Of a DNA stretch of 64,000 nucleotides, positions 7,811 to 16,264 are shown piece after piece (within the stretch, counting starts at the first letter, position 1; the number at the start of each line of letters is the position of its first letter). The translations under genes were made by a program, and so were the position numbers. The stretch covers positions 124,001 to 188,000 of the forward strand of contig NZ_FZOI01000006.1 of assembly GCF_900188385.1 (NCBI RefSeq), read 5' to 3'. Source of the DNA: Azospirillum sp. RU38E. GTDB taxonomy: Bacteria > Pseudomonadota > Alphaproteobacteria > Azospirillales > Azospirillaceae. Under the pieces are notes generated by a model. It was not told the origin of the DNA. It ran no database searches and saw only the letters and a list, made by a program, of their open reading frames with translations.

Positions 7811-10120
7811 GTGTCCAACAAAATCACATCCTTTCTGCTGAGCACGGCCACGATGCTGGCCGTCCCGATGGTTCTGGCGCCCCAGATGGTGATGGCGCAG
7901 GAGCGCACGATCAGCGTACCGGCCATGGATATGGGCGAGGCGCTGCGCCAGATCGCGGCCCAGTCCGGCACCAAGATCGAGATGGACCCGGATGCCGTGC
8001 GGGGCCTGACCTCCCTGCCGGTCAGCGGGGCCCGCACGGCCGAGGAGGCCATTGACCGGGCGACCAAGGATACAACGCTGCTGACCATGCCGGGCGATAA
8101 TGGTTCGCTGGTGATCGTCAACGGCATCATCGTGCTGGCGCGGCGTGACGAAGCGGAGACCAGCATTCTGGTCCGCTCCACCTCCACCTCTTCGCGCATG
8201 GGACAATCCCTGCGGGAGCAGGCGCGCAACAATCAGGTCATTTCCTCCCGCCTGATGGCCGAACAGCAGAGCCAGACCCTGACCGATGCGCTGCGCAGTG
8301 CCGGCGGTGTTGTGGTCAATAATGCAACGGTGCAGGGCGGCGTCAGCTATTCCGTGCGCGGTTATGCCTCCAACGGTGCCGTCAACGGGATGTCGACGCC
8401 GGGCAGCAGCACCTTTGCGGTCGGCGCCACCCAGCCCATCGCCAATATTGAACGGCTGGAAGTGCTGAAGGGGCCCGATGCCATCCTGCTGGGTGGCAAC
8501 AGCATGGGCGGTACCGTCAATCTGGTGACCAAGAAGCCCAGTGCGGAAGCGCGCATTTATGGCAGCGCTGAAACCGACCGCTGGGGGCTGGCCAAGGGCA
8601 CCGTCGATGCCAATGGCGCGCTGAATGAAGAGCAAACCATCACCGCCCGTGTCATCGGTTCGGCCGGCAAGGCCGATCGTAATTTCGGTGGTTACCGTGG
8701 CAACGAGGAATATCTGCTGGCGCCCTCCCTGCGCTACAAGAGCCTGGGCACCGACGCGCTGGTGAGCGCCACGCTCAGCAAGCAGATTGCGGGCGTCATT
8801 CCCTATGCCGCCCTGAGCCCGACGACGAAGCAGCCCTTCGCGGTCGATTATTCAAAGCCGCTGATCGGGGGCAAGGATCAGGGGATTGAGATCAAGACCA
8901 AGCAGGTCGATCTTGACGTGACCCAAGAGATCACCAGCTGGGCGACCCTGATTGTCAAGGGGCAGCATCAGGAGGCGGATCTCCTGATCTCGCAATATTC
9001 GCCCTTCGCCGTGCTGGCGGGCGATGGCACGTTGCTGGTCTCCGGCAGCGGGGTCAAGCAACATGCCAACAGCAACACGGTGGACAGCTTTGTCCGGACC
9101 CATTTCACCACCGGGCCGGTTGAACATAAGTTTCTTGCCGGTTTCAATTATTTCGCCAGCGATGTGGCGGCGGGTGAACCGCTCAGCGGTGGGATGGCGC
9201 CGTATAATTTCCTGACAAAGAAGCCCACCCTGCCGGCCTTGAACAAAACCTACAAACCCAGCTTTGACCTGGATAGCACCCAGCGTGGCGTTTACGGTCA
9301 ATATCTGGTCAGCGCCTGGGATCTCAGCCTGCTGGCCGGGGTGCGGCGTAACAAGACCCGCGTGTCCTCCTTCATCTACAGCCGCAACTCCGGCCAGATC
9401 AATGAAGGCGTGGCAACAGTCCCCAATTTCGGCGCTGTTTATAACATCAACGATCATATCTCCGCCTTCGGCACCCTGGCCTTTGGCTATCAGCCCACTT
9501 TTTCCACCAACCGCTTGGGGGAACCCCTGCCGGATACCAGAACGCGCAATTCTGAAGTTGGGCTGAAACTGGATCTCTTCGACGAAAAGATGCTGGTTAA
9601 CGCATCCATGTTCCGCCTGCGGCAGAGCAACATGCTGATGAACGACCCGGTTGCCCCGCGCTTTCAGATTGCCGCTCCCGGTCAGCTGGGCGAGGGCTAT
9701 GACTTCAATGTCACCGGGGAGCCACTGCCCGGACTGTCGGTCGTCGCTACCTTCACGCACACGGAATACAGCTATCTGACGCCGTCGAGCTTCGGGAACA
9801 TCGTCGTCGCGCAACCGATGAATGTCTACAGCCTCTATTCCTCTTACCGTCACTCCATCACGGATGAGATGAAGGCGGGTCTGGGGGCGGGTGTCTATGG
9901 CCGATCCGGGGCCGCGATGGATCGGCGCAATCTGAACCGCGTCCCATCCTCTGTGCAGGTGGACGTCAACGCCTTCCTGACCTATGGCGATATCGACGTC
10001 AATCTGGGTGTCCGCAATCTGTTCAATCGGCGGAACTATGGTCCCACGGTCAGCACCAGCTATGTGCCGCTGGGGGAACCGCGCTACTGGCGGCTGACCG
10101 TCGGTTATCGTTTCCTCTAA
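7811..10120 (+). CDS. TonB-dependent receptor with N-terminal STN domain
   Basis: This is a 769-residue outer-membrane receptor. A signal peptide ends near residue 29 (MVMAQ). Residues about 32-105 form a secretin/TonB short N-terminal (STN) domain (ISVPAMDMGEALRQIAAQSG). The plug domain follows (LTDALRSAGGVVV ... IERLEVLKGPDAIL ... GGTVNLVTKKP), then a 22-strand barrel ending in an aromatic-rich YWRLTVGYRFL. The family imports ferric siderophores and other large ligands using TonB energy. STN domains usually pair with a FecR/ECF sigma signalling system, but neither is present in the window. The start is GTG 7811 after AAAGGGGG. The ABC transporter gene starts 20 bases downstream, so the two are probably co-transcribed. 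The ligand is unknown. Confidence 0.9.
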   Translation: MSNKITSFLLSTATMLAVPMVLAPQMVMAQERTISVPAMDMGEALRQIAAQSGTKIEMDPDAVRGLTSLPVSGARTAEEAIDRATKDTTLLTMPGDNGSLVIVNGIIVLARRDEAETSILVRSTSTSSRMGQSLREQARNNQVISSRLMAEQQSQTLTDALRSAGGVVVNNATVQGGVSYSVRGYASNGAVNGMSTPGSSTFAVGATQPIANIERLEVLKGPDAILLGGNSMGGTVNLVTKKPSAEARIYGSAETDRWGLAKGTVDANGALNEEQTITARVIGSAGKADRNFGGYRGNEEYLLAPSLRYKSLGTDALVSATLSKQIAGVIPYAALSPTTKQPFAVDYSKPLIGGKDQGIEIKTKQVDLDVTQEITSWATLIVKGQHQEADLLISQYSPFAVLAGDGTLLVSGSGVKQHANSNTVDSFVRTHFTTGPVEHKFLAGFNYFASDVAAGEPLSGGMAPYNFLTKKPTLPALNKTYKPSFDLDSTQRGVYGQYLVSAWDLSLLAGVRRNKTRVSSFIYSRNSGQINEGVATVPNFGAVYNINDHISAFGTLAFGYQPTFSTNRLGEPLPDTRTRNSEVGLKLDLFDEKMLVNASMFRLRQSNMLMNDPVAPRFQIAAPGQLGEGYDFNVTGEPLPGLSVVATFTHTEYSYLTPSSFGNIVVAQPMNVYSLYSSYRHSITDEMKAGLGAGVYGRSGAAMDRRNLNRVPSSVQVDVNAFLTYGDIDVNLGVRNLFNRRNYGPTVSTSYVPLGEPRYWRLTVGYRFL

Positions 10121-10140
10121 GCCTGTGATCGGATCAGCCC

Positions 10141-11931
10141 GTGCATCCTCAACCAACGCAGACAGGGGAGGTCCGTCGAGAGACGGGCCTCGCCCCCCCG
10201 CCGCCGGCCGGGGAACGCTGGCGCCATGCGTTCGGCCTGTTCAAAGCCTATTGGACTTCCAAGCACTGGAAATTCGCCTGGGCGAACCTGATACTCCAGA
10301 TTGGCCTCCAGTTTGGTACCGCCTATATCTTCCTGGCCAGCAACCGGTGGCAACGCGATTTCTTCGACAGCGTGGAAAAGCGCGACGTTGAGAAATTCGG
10401 CATTCTGCTGTTCGTCTTCCTGGGCATCATGCTGATGCAGGTCGGTGCGATCCTGGTGAATGGTCTGCTGGACAAGCTGCTGAGTATCCGCTGGCGCAGC
10501 TTCATTACAGAGCAGTATATCGACCGCTGGATGTCGCGTAACCGGTTCGCGGAAATTGAACGGTTGCGGTTGATCGACAATCCCGATCAGCGTATCGCGG
10601 TGGATGTGGATGCCGTTACCAATGCCAGCATCGGCATGTTGTCCGTGATCCTCGGCTTCATCGGCAGCACAGTTGGCGCCATCACCTTTGCCATGGTGCT
10701 GCTGGAAACGGCCGAACCGATCCGGTTCGACCTGCTGGGCATGGCCATCAATATTCCCGGCAGCACCGTCTGGTATGCCTGCATCTATGCCCTGGCTGGC
10801 AGTCTGTTGATGGTGAAGGTCGGGCAGCCCTATATCCAGGCAGTGATGCGGCAACAACACCGCGAAGCCGATTTTCGCGCCAACCTGATCCATGTCCGGC
10901 GCAATGCGTCGCAGATCGGCCTGGCCGGTGCGGTGGGGCTGGAACGCCAGGCCCTGAAGGATTCCTTTGCCGAGATCCGGCGCAACTATCGCTCCGTTAT
11001 CCTCACCTCACTGGGGCTGACCGGAACCCAGAGCGTTTACGAACGGATCGGCACCATCCTGCCTTTGTTCCTGATGGTGCCGTCTTATTTCGCCGGGGCG
11101 ATCAGCTTTGGTCAGGTGATGGGTGGGCGGGATGCGTTCAGCCAGCTGGTCATGCAGCTCTCCTATTTCGTCCAGACCTATCCGCGTATCGGTGAACAGC
11201 TGGCTTGTTTGAACCGTCTGAAGGGGCTGGACGACTCCATCGATTATGAACGGCCGCGCGGCATCAGCATCGGGGCCGGCGCGCTGGCACCCGGTCAGGT
11301 GATTGCCACTCACGATCTGGCCCTGTTCCTGCCCCATGGCGCCCCCTTGCTGCATGTCGGCGATTGGCAGGTCGGGGTGGGCGAACGTTGGGCCGTCTGC
11401 GGCCCGTCGGGGGCCGGCAAATCCACCCTGCTGCGGGCCATTGCCGGCCTGTGGCCGGATGGCAAGGGTGCCGTCACCATGACGCCGGATACGGTCGCCA
11501 TGTTCGTGCCGCAGCGTCTGTACCTGCCGCTGGGCACGCTGAAGGCGGCCCTCTGCTTCCCCGACCTGCCGGAAGCCCATACCGATGCCGAAATCATCCA
11601 GTTGCTGGAGCGGGTGCGGCTGGGCAATCTGGCGGAACGACTGCACGTGACAAGCTTCCTGCAGGAAGAATTGTCGCCGGGTGAACAGCAGCGTATCGCG
11701 CTGGCCCGCATCCTGCTGCACCGCCCGTCAGTGCTGGTGCTGGATGAGGCGACCAGCGCCCTGGACCCGGACAATGCCCGGCATTTCTATGAATGCCTGC
11801 GCAACGACCTGCCCCATTCCACCGTGATCAGCATCGTTCATGATGAACGGTTGCTGGCCCATCACGATCGCTGCCTGACCATCGCCGATGGTGTGGCAAC
11901 GGCCGCCGCTTTGCCGGGAAAGAACGCATGA
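10141..11931 (+). CDS. SbmA/BacA-like ABC transporter, membrane domain fused to ATPase
   Basis: This is a 596-residue inner-membrane protein. Residues about 25-350 are an ABC_membrane_2 (SbmA/BacA/YddA/ABCD) transmembrane domain. The C-terminal ATPase has Walker A GPSGAGKST at 421-429, signature LSPGEQQRIALARI from 511 and Walker B VLVLDEATSALD from 531. SbmA and BacA are proton-driven importers of peptides such as microcins and proline-rich peptides. YddA/BclA-type relatives carry their own ATPase, as here. The GTG start at 10141 lies just after the TBDR, and the stop overlaps the tldE start by 4 bases (ATGA). The context of an outer-membrane receptor before it and intracellular peptidases after it suggests peptide import. 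Export is the alternative. Confidence 0.85.
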   Translation: MHPQPTQTGEVRRETGLAPPPPAGERWRHAFGLFKAYWTSKHWKFAWANLILQIGLQFGTAYIFLASNRWQRDFFDSVEKRDVEKFGILLFVFLGIMLMQVGAILVNGLLDKLLSIRWRSFITEQYIDRWMSRNRFAEIERLRLIDNPDQRIAVDVDAVTNASIGMLSVILGFIGSTVGAITFAMVLLETAEPIRFDLLGMAINIPGSTVWYACIYALAGSLLMVKVGQPYIQAVMRQQHREADFRANLIHVRRNASQIGLAGAVGLERQALKDSFAEIRRNYRSVILTSLGLTGTQSVYERIGTILPLFLMVPSYFAGAISFGQVMGGRDAFSQLVMQLSYFVQTYPRIGEQLACLNRLKGLDDSIDYERPRGISIGAGALAPGQVIATHDLALFLPHGAPLLHVGDWQVGVGERWAVCGPSGAGKSTLLRAIAGLWPDGKGAVTMTPDTVAMFVPQRLYLPLGTLKAALCFPDLPEAHTDAEIIQLLERVRLGNLAERLHVTSFLQEELSPGEQQRIALARILLHRPSVLVLDEATSALDPDNARHFYECLRNDLPHSTVISIVHDERLLAHHDRCLTIADGVATAAALPGKNA

Positions 11932-13280
11932 TCAATCTGCGACTGAACGAGGAACGATTGCGGGCGCTGGCAGCGCTGGCGGTCGATCAGGCGCTGTCCC
12001 TGGGCGATGTGGCGGTCAGCGCCACCGCCAGGATCGGCGGCGGGATGCGTGTCACCGTGGCCCAGGGAACCGCAGACAAGGCCCTGCGTGACCTGACCCA
12101 GTCGCTGGTGGTGACGGTTTATCAGCAGGGTCGCATGGGAACGGCCAGCACCTCTTCCCTGGAAGAAGCGGCGATCCGCCGGGCGGCGGCCGAAGCGGTG
12201 GCGACGGCTGGCCGCGTGGCCCCCGATCCTGATGCCGGTCTGGCCGATCCGGCGACGCTGGCCCATGACACGCCGCTGCCGGAACTGGCCTCGCCGTCTG
12301 GCCTGACGGTGGCGGAACTGTCGGAAATGGCCTTCGCGGTGGATGCGGCGGCCCGTGCTGCCGCCGTCCCGCCCGGTGTCGGCCTCCGGGTGGCGGAGGC
12401 GGGTGTCGCCTCCAGCGATGGGCGGGTGGCGCTGGCCACGTCGGCCGGTTTCTGCCGCTCCTTCAGCTTCTCGCAGCATGGTCTGTGGGCCATGGTGAAG
12501 GCGGAGCAGGATGGCCAGTCAGCCATTGATATGGCGCAGTCGATGGAGCGGCGCTTCCAGTCACTGGACAGTGTGGAGAGGGTGGCCGCCAAGGCGGTGG
12601 AACGCGCCGTGTCGCAACTGGGCGCCCGCAGTCTGCCAACGCAGCGTGCTTCCATGCTGTTCGATGCGCGCATCGCCTCTGCCCTGCTGGGCGATGTGGT
12701 GGGCGCGCTGGGGGGGATGGCGCAGCACCGCCGGACCAGCCTGTTCCAGGATTCGGTGGGCACGCAGATCGCCCCCGATCATGTTGACCTGCTGGAAGAT
12801 CCCTTCCTGCCCTATGGGCTGGCCAGCGGTGCCTATGACCGCGAAGGGGTGGCGGGGCAACAGCGCGCCGTGATCGAAGCGGGCGTGGTGCGCGGCTATT
12901 TCCTGGACAGCCGGTCGGCGCGGCGGCTGTCCATGCGTTCCACCGGCAATGCGGATGGGCCGTGGAACCTGCGCTTCACCAGCCGCAACCCGGCCGAAGA
13001 CCGCGCCGCCCTGTGCGCCCGCATGGGCCGGGGCCTGCTGGTGACACAGTTCAATGGCGGTGCCACCGATCCGGTCACCGGCAACTGGACCCGTGCGGCC
13101 GGCGGCTTCTGGGTGGAAGACGGGGTGCCGACCTTCCCCGTTTCCGGCATCACCGTCGGGGGCAATCTGCGCGACATGATCGGCGGCATCGTTGCCATCG
13201 GCAGCGATCTTTATCGCCAGGGTGCGTTCCAGACCGGTTCCATCCTGATCCATGATCTGCAAATCGGAGGGGCGCCATGA
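11928..13280 (+). CDS. tldE: TldE/PmbA family protein (non-metal subunit of TldD/TldE protease)
   Basis: This 450-residue protein belongs to the PmbA/TldE family. RASMLFDARIASALLGDVVGALGG and the C-terminal MIGGIVAIGSDLYRQGAF segment are typical. The HExxxH metal motif of TldD is absent, as expected for TldE. TldD and TldE form a heterodimeric metallopeptidase that degrades unfolded peptides. In E. coli it removes the microcin B17 leader peptide and degrades the CcdA antitoxin. The gene overlaps the ABC transporter stop and the tldD start by ATGA (4 bases each), so translation is coupled. The protein is cytoplasmic, with no signal peptide. Confidence 0.9.
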   Translation: MINLRLNEERLRALAALAVDQALSLGDVAVSATARIGGGMRVTVAQGTADKALRDLTQSLVVTVYQQGRMGTASTSSLEEAAIRRAAAEAVATAGRVAPDPDAGLADPATLAHDTPLPELASPSGLTVAELSEMAFAVDAAARAAAVPPGVGLRVAEAGVASSDGRVALATSAGFCRSFSFSQHGLWAMVKAEQDGQSAIDMAQSMERRFQSLDSVERVAAKAVERAVSQLGARSLPTQRASMLFDARIASALLGDVVGALGGMAQHRRTSLFQDSVGTQIAPDHVDLLEDPFLPYGLASGAYDREGVAGQQRAVIEAGVVRGYFLDSRSARRLSMRSTGNADGPWNLRFTSRNPAEDRAALCARMGRGLLVTQFNGGATDPVTGNWTRAAGGFWVEDGVPTFPVSGITVGGNLRDMIGGIVAIGSDLYRQGAFQTGSILIHDLQIGGAP

Positions 13281-14743
13281 TCGCCATGGACACGCCGGCC
13301 CAGGGGCTCTGCCTGCGCTCTGCTGAACAGCGGCTGCTGGCCCCCCATGATATTGACCTGATGGATATTGCCCGCACGCTGGGCGCGCTGCAGGGGCCGG
13401 GCATTGATCTGGCCGACCTGTTCCTGGAATCCGTCCATTCCCGCAGCTGGCGGATGGAAGATGGCAAGGTCACGGCCGGATCGTTCCGCATTGACCAGGG
13501 GGTGGGCGCGCGGGCGGCCAGCGGGGCCGATGTCGCCTTTGCCCATTCGGCCGATCTGCATCCAGGCGCGCTGGCCGATCTGGCCGCCACGGTCAGCGGC
13601 CTGCGCCGCAGCAGCAGCGGCAGCAACAGCGTGCCGCTGTCCACCAGCCTGCCGCACCATGCCGTCTATCCGCCTGAAAGCGTGGTTAATGAAGGGGATG
13701 CGGCGGACTGGATCGCCCTGCTGGAACGGGTCGATCAGGTGGGGCGGGCGGCCGACCCGCGCATCATCCGGGTGGATGCCTTTATCCGGGCCACCGATCA
13801 GGTGATCCTGGTGGCCGACATTGCTGGCCGGCTGGCCGCCGATGTGCGCCCCACGGTGCAGTTGATGGTGGAGGTGGTGGCCCTGGCCAATGGCCGGCGG
13901 GCGCGGGGCAGTGCCGGTGTCGGCGGCCGCCATGCGCTGACCGGCCTGACCCCGGAACGGGTGGATGCGACGGTGCGCAAGGCGGTGCAGGTGGCGCTGA
14001 CCAATCTGGAGGCGCGGCCGGCCCCCGCCGGGGTGATGCCGGTGGTGCTGGCCCCCGGCTATGCCGGCGTGCTGTTCCATGAAGCGGTCGGGCATGGGCT
14101 GGAAGGCGACCATCACCGCAAGCGCCTGTCGGCCTTTGACGGGCGCATGGGGGAGCGGATTGCCGCCCCCGGCGTCACCGTCATTGATGATGGCAGCCTT
14201 CCCGGCAAGCTCGGTTCCCTGGGTATCGATGATGAAGGGGTACCCGGCGAGCGCACGGTATTGATTGAAGATGGTATCCTGACCGGCCTGATGCAGGACC
14301 GGCTGAATGCCGGGTTGATGAATGCCAAGCCCACCGGCAATGGCCGCCGGCAATCCTATGCCCATCTGCCCATGCCGCGCATGACCAACACTTTCCTGGC
14401 GGCCGGGCAGCATGACCCGGCGGAAATCCTCGCCTCCGTACGCAACGGCATTTACGCGCCGGGCTTTGGGGGCGGGCAGGTCGATATTGTCAGCGGCCGG
14501 TTCAATTTCTCCACCACGGAGGCCTGGTTGATTGAGGATGGCAAGCTGACCGCCCCGCTGGAAGGGGCCACCCTGATCGGCGTCGGGCATGAGGCGCTGA
14601 AACAGATTTCCATGATCGGCAATGATCTGGCGCTGGATAATGGCATCGCGCTCTGCGGCAAGCAGGGGCAATCCGTGGATGTCGGCGTCGGCCAGCCCAC
14701 CATCCGCATCGATGCCATGCTGGTGGGAGGGCGCGGGGGCTGA
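13277..14743 (+). CDS. tldD: TldD metallopeptidase
   Basis: This 488-residue protein is the catalytic subunit of the TldD/TldE protease. The zinc motif is HEAVGH, with H268, E269 and H272, and the distal cysteine ligand is C460 in CGKQGQSVDVGVGQP. NIYAPGF-type glycine-rich segments (RNGIYAPGFGGGQVDIVSG, FNFSTTEAWLIEDGKL) are characteristic of TldD. All expected catalytic residues are present, so the enzyme should be active. GGAGG lies 6 bases before the ATG, which overlaps the tldE stop. Most bacteria have housekeeping tldD and tldE at separate loci. A fused tldE-tldD operon behind an SbmA/BacA-like transporter points to a dedicated peptide substrate. Confidence 0.93.
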   Translation: MIAMDTPAQGLCLRSAEQRLLAPHDIDLMDIARTLGALQGPGIDLADLFLESVHSRSWRMEDGKVTAGSFRIDQGVGARAASGADVAFAHSADLHPGALADLAATVSGLRRSSSGSNSVPLSTSLPHHAVYPPESVVNEGDAADWIALLERVDQVGRAADPRIIRVDAFIRATDQVILVADIAGRLAADVRPTVQLMVEVVALANGRRARGSAGVGGRHALTGLTPERVDATVRKAVQVALTNLEARPAPAGVMPVVLAPGYAGVLFHEAVGHGLEGDHHRKRLSAFDGRMGERIAAPGVTVIDDGSLPGKLGSLGIDDEGVPGERTVLIEDGILTGLMQDRLNAGLMNAKPTGNGRRQSYAHLPMPRMTNTFLAAGQHDPAEILASVRNGIYAPGFGGGQVDIVSGRFNFSTTEAWLIEDGKLTAPLEGATLIGVGHEALKQISMIGNDLALDNGIALCGKQGQSVDVGVGQPTIRIDAMLVGGRGG

Positions 14744-14824
14744 CCGCCCCCGTCGGCGGCCACCACCTCAAAGACGCCCCTGCGTCAACGCAATCCAAGA
14801 CACAACACCGCCAAGAACGGAACC

Positions 14825-15169
14825 ATGATGAGCACGATCAAAACCATCGGCGATGATGATTTCGCCCCCCTCGAAGCCCAAACCGGTGATGCGCCGCTGC
14901 TGCTGATTTTCAGTGCCACCTGGTGCGGCCCCTGCAAGGCCTTGGCGCCGACGCTGGAGGATATCGCCGATGTCTATACCCCCAGCGTCGCCTTTGCCCG
15001 CATTGATATCGAACAGGCCCCGGGTCTGGCGGAACGGTTCGGTGTGCGCACCGTGCCCACGCTGGTGCTGCGGCGCGGCGGGCAGGACAAGCTGCGCCAT
15101 GTTGGCGTGCTGACCCGCACCAAACTGGCCGCCATGCTGGACGAAGCCTGTCAGGAGCCCCAGGCATGA
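14825..15169 (+). CDS. thioredoxin
   Basis: This 114-residue protein has the thioredoxin fold with active site WCGPC (W33-C37) in FSATWCGPCKALAPTL and the cis-proline segment VRTVPTLVL. No signal peptide is seen, so it is cytoplasmic. The start is ATG 14825 (ATG 14828 is equally possible) after a GGAA. It lies 81 bases after tldD and overlaps the next gene by ATGA, so it belongs to the same cluster. A plausible role is to reduce disulfides in an imported peptide before TldD/TldE digestion, or to keep the unknown partner protein reduced. Both are inference. Confidence 0.92.
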   Translation: MMSTIKTIGDDDFAPLEAQTGDAPLLLIFSATWCGPCKALAPTLEDIADVYTPSVAFARIDIEQAPGLAERFGVRTVPTLVLRRGGQDKLRHVGVLTRTKLAAMLDEACQEPQA

Positions 15170-15783
15170 ACGAACGGATCATTCACCCCGCCGTGTTGGC
15201 GCTGTCGGCGGCGCTGCGCTCCCCCCTGCCGGAACAGGGGCCGCCCCTGGATCTCGGCTTTGCCCAGGCGCTGGCCGTCTGGATGCTGGAAAGCACGAAC
15301 CCCTGGCCGGATGCGATTGCCCCGCTGATGGCGGAACTGCTGGCCCTGCATCGGCGCGACAGCCAGGGCGATGTCCCCACCCCGGCGGAATGGCAGCGGG
15401 TGCGGCAACAGACCCAGCTGTTGCAGGTCGGGGAGGATGAGCTGCTGAAGGCGCTGATCCAGGTGGCCGAAGCGGCCGCCTGGCCGATCTCTGCGGGAAA
15501 ATCGGGCCTGACCGAACTGCATATCGCCGCCGCCATGGTCCAGGCCTGCCAGGCATCCCGCGCCACCGGCTGGACGCGGGAGGATAATAAACAGGCTTTT
15601 GCCGTGCTTAATCAGCTGGTCGTCACCGTGGATGGCGAACAGCGGCCACGGCATGAGATACCGGCCCTGTTCGCCAAGACCGCGCCGGAGCTGGAACCCC
15701 GTTTCACCCGCCAGTTGACGGCCTCCAACGATGCCTTCACCCAGTTTTCTCAGACCTTGAAGGACCGCTTGGCCGCCGGCTGA
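15166..15783 (+). CDS. unknown 205-residue protein, last gene of the TBDR-ABC-tldED-trx cluster
   Basis: I do not recognise this protein. It is mostly helical and cytoplasmic by composition, with no signal peptide, membrane segment or clear catalytic motif. It is rich in Ala, Leu and Gln. Residues 60-120 contain an acidic/helical stretch (QTQLLQVGEDELLKALIQ), and a TELHIAAAMVQACQ segment follows. Its ATG overlaps the thioredoxin stop codon (ATGA), which shows it belongs to that operon. It is the last gene before the triple hairpin at 15888-15997. It could be an adaptor, a peptide-binding partner of the protease or a small enzyme, but nothing visible decides this. Confidence 0.75.
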   Translation: MNERIIHPAVLALSAALRSPLPEQGPPLDLGFAQALAVWMLESTNPWPDAIAPLMAELLALHRRDSQGDVPTPAEWQRVRQQTQLLQVGEDELLKALIQVAEAAAWPISAGKSGLTELHIAAAMVQACQASRATGWTREDNKQAFAVLNQLVVTVDGEQRPRHEIPALFAKTAPELEPRFTRQLTASNDAFTQFSQTLKDRLAAG

Positions 15784-15843
15784 AGGACTGCCGATGGGCG
15801 CTGCGAACGCGCCCATCGGTCACGCTTTCGTGCCGCTGCTAGA

Positions 15844-15894
15844 GCGGAATCGCTTTGGAGCGTGAATCCACTCGCTGAACAAGGAGTTAGAGCC
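15844..15894. repeat. dispersed repeat shared with 2999-3049
   Basis: GCGGAATCGCTTTGGAGCGT followed by CTCGCTGAACAAGGAGTTAG matches the element at 2999-3049 with only a few changes. Its last bases form the left arm of the first hairpin of the following triple-hairpin block. Confidence 0.6.
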
Positions 15895-15997
15895 GGGTGC
15901 GTTTCCGTTTAAACGCACCCGGCTCTATACCCAAGTGACGGGAGAATCCCGTAACTGGGTATAGCATACCAACGGTCATAATTCATGACCGTTGGTA
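15888..15997. repeat. three consecutive strong inverted repeats
   Basis: Hairpin 1 has 17-base perfect arms (15888-15904 with 15911-15927, core GCCGGGTGCGTTT). Hairpin 2 (15926-15963) has outer arms TATACCCA/TGGGTATA and inner arms ACGGGA/TCCCGT. Hairpin 3 has 13-base perfect arms (TACCAACGGTCAT at 15967-15979 with ATGACCGTTGGTA at 15985-15997). They abut with almost no spacing. The first could terminate the upstream operon, but no T-run follows. Three in a row is unusual and suggests an RNA structure or a mobile repeat. Confidence 0.75.
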
Positions 15998-16002
15998 ATG
16001 CT

Positions 16003-16125
16003 GCGACTGCCGCCGCGCCGCTCGGTAGCGGCGTAGCCAAGCCAGCGGATGCTGGCGCCGGCGACTGAGGGGCGCGAAAGCGTGACCATCGGTCATGATT
16101 TCGTGCCGCTGGTATCAATGCCCCC
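16003..16125. repeat. degenerate copy of the dispersed composite repeat
   Basis: GCCGCTCGGTAGCGGCGTAG and the following CCAAGCCAGCGGATGCTGGC resemble the GCGGCGTAAGCCAAGCTGCC part of copy A at 2.9 kb, followed by a variant ending in CGTGACCATCGGTCATGATT instead of the usual 34-bp hairpin. The region from 15784 to 16264 holds no gene that I can see. Confidence 0.5.
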
Positions 16126-16168
16126 CTGCCGATGTCTGGAACATCTCGGCAATCCACCACCGCCCGCC

Positions 16169-16192
16169 ATGTTGATGAAAAACCATCAACAT
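16169..16192. promoter_or_regulatory. inverted repeat upstream of parA2 (operator or parS candidate)
   Basis: ATGTTGATG-aaaaac-CATCAACAT is a perfect 9-base inverted repeat with a 6-base spacer, 73 bases before the parA2 start. Its position matches that of the parS palindrome before parA1, but the sequence is unrelated. It could be the parA2 operator or the centromere of the second module. Confidence 0.5.
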
Positions 16193-16264
16193 CTCCTGTT
16201 TGCGATTGACAAGCCCCTGGCCCTGCGTCACCCCTGATCCCGTGATTTTCGGGGGGATGCAAGC

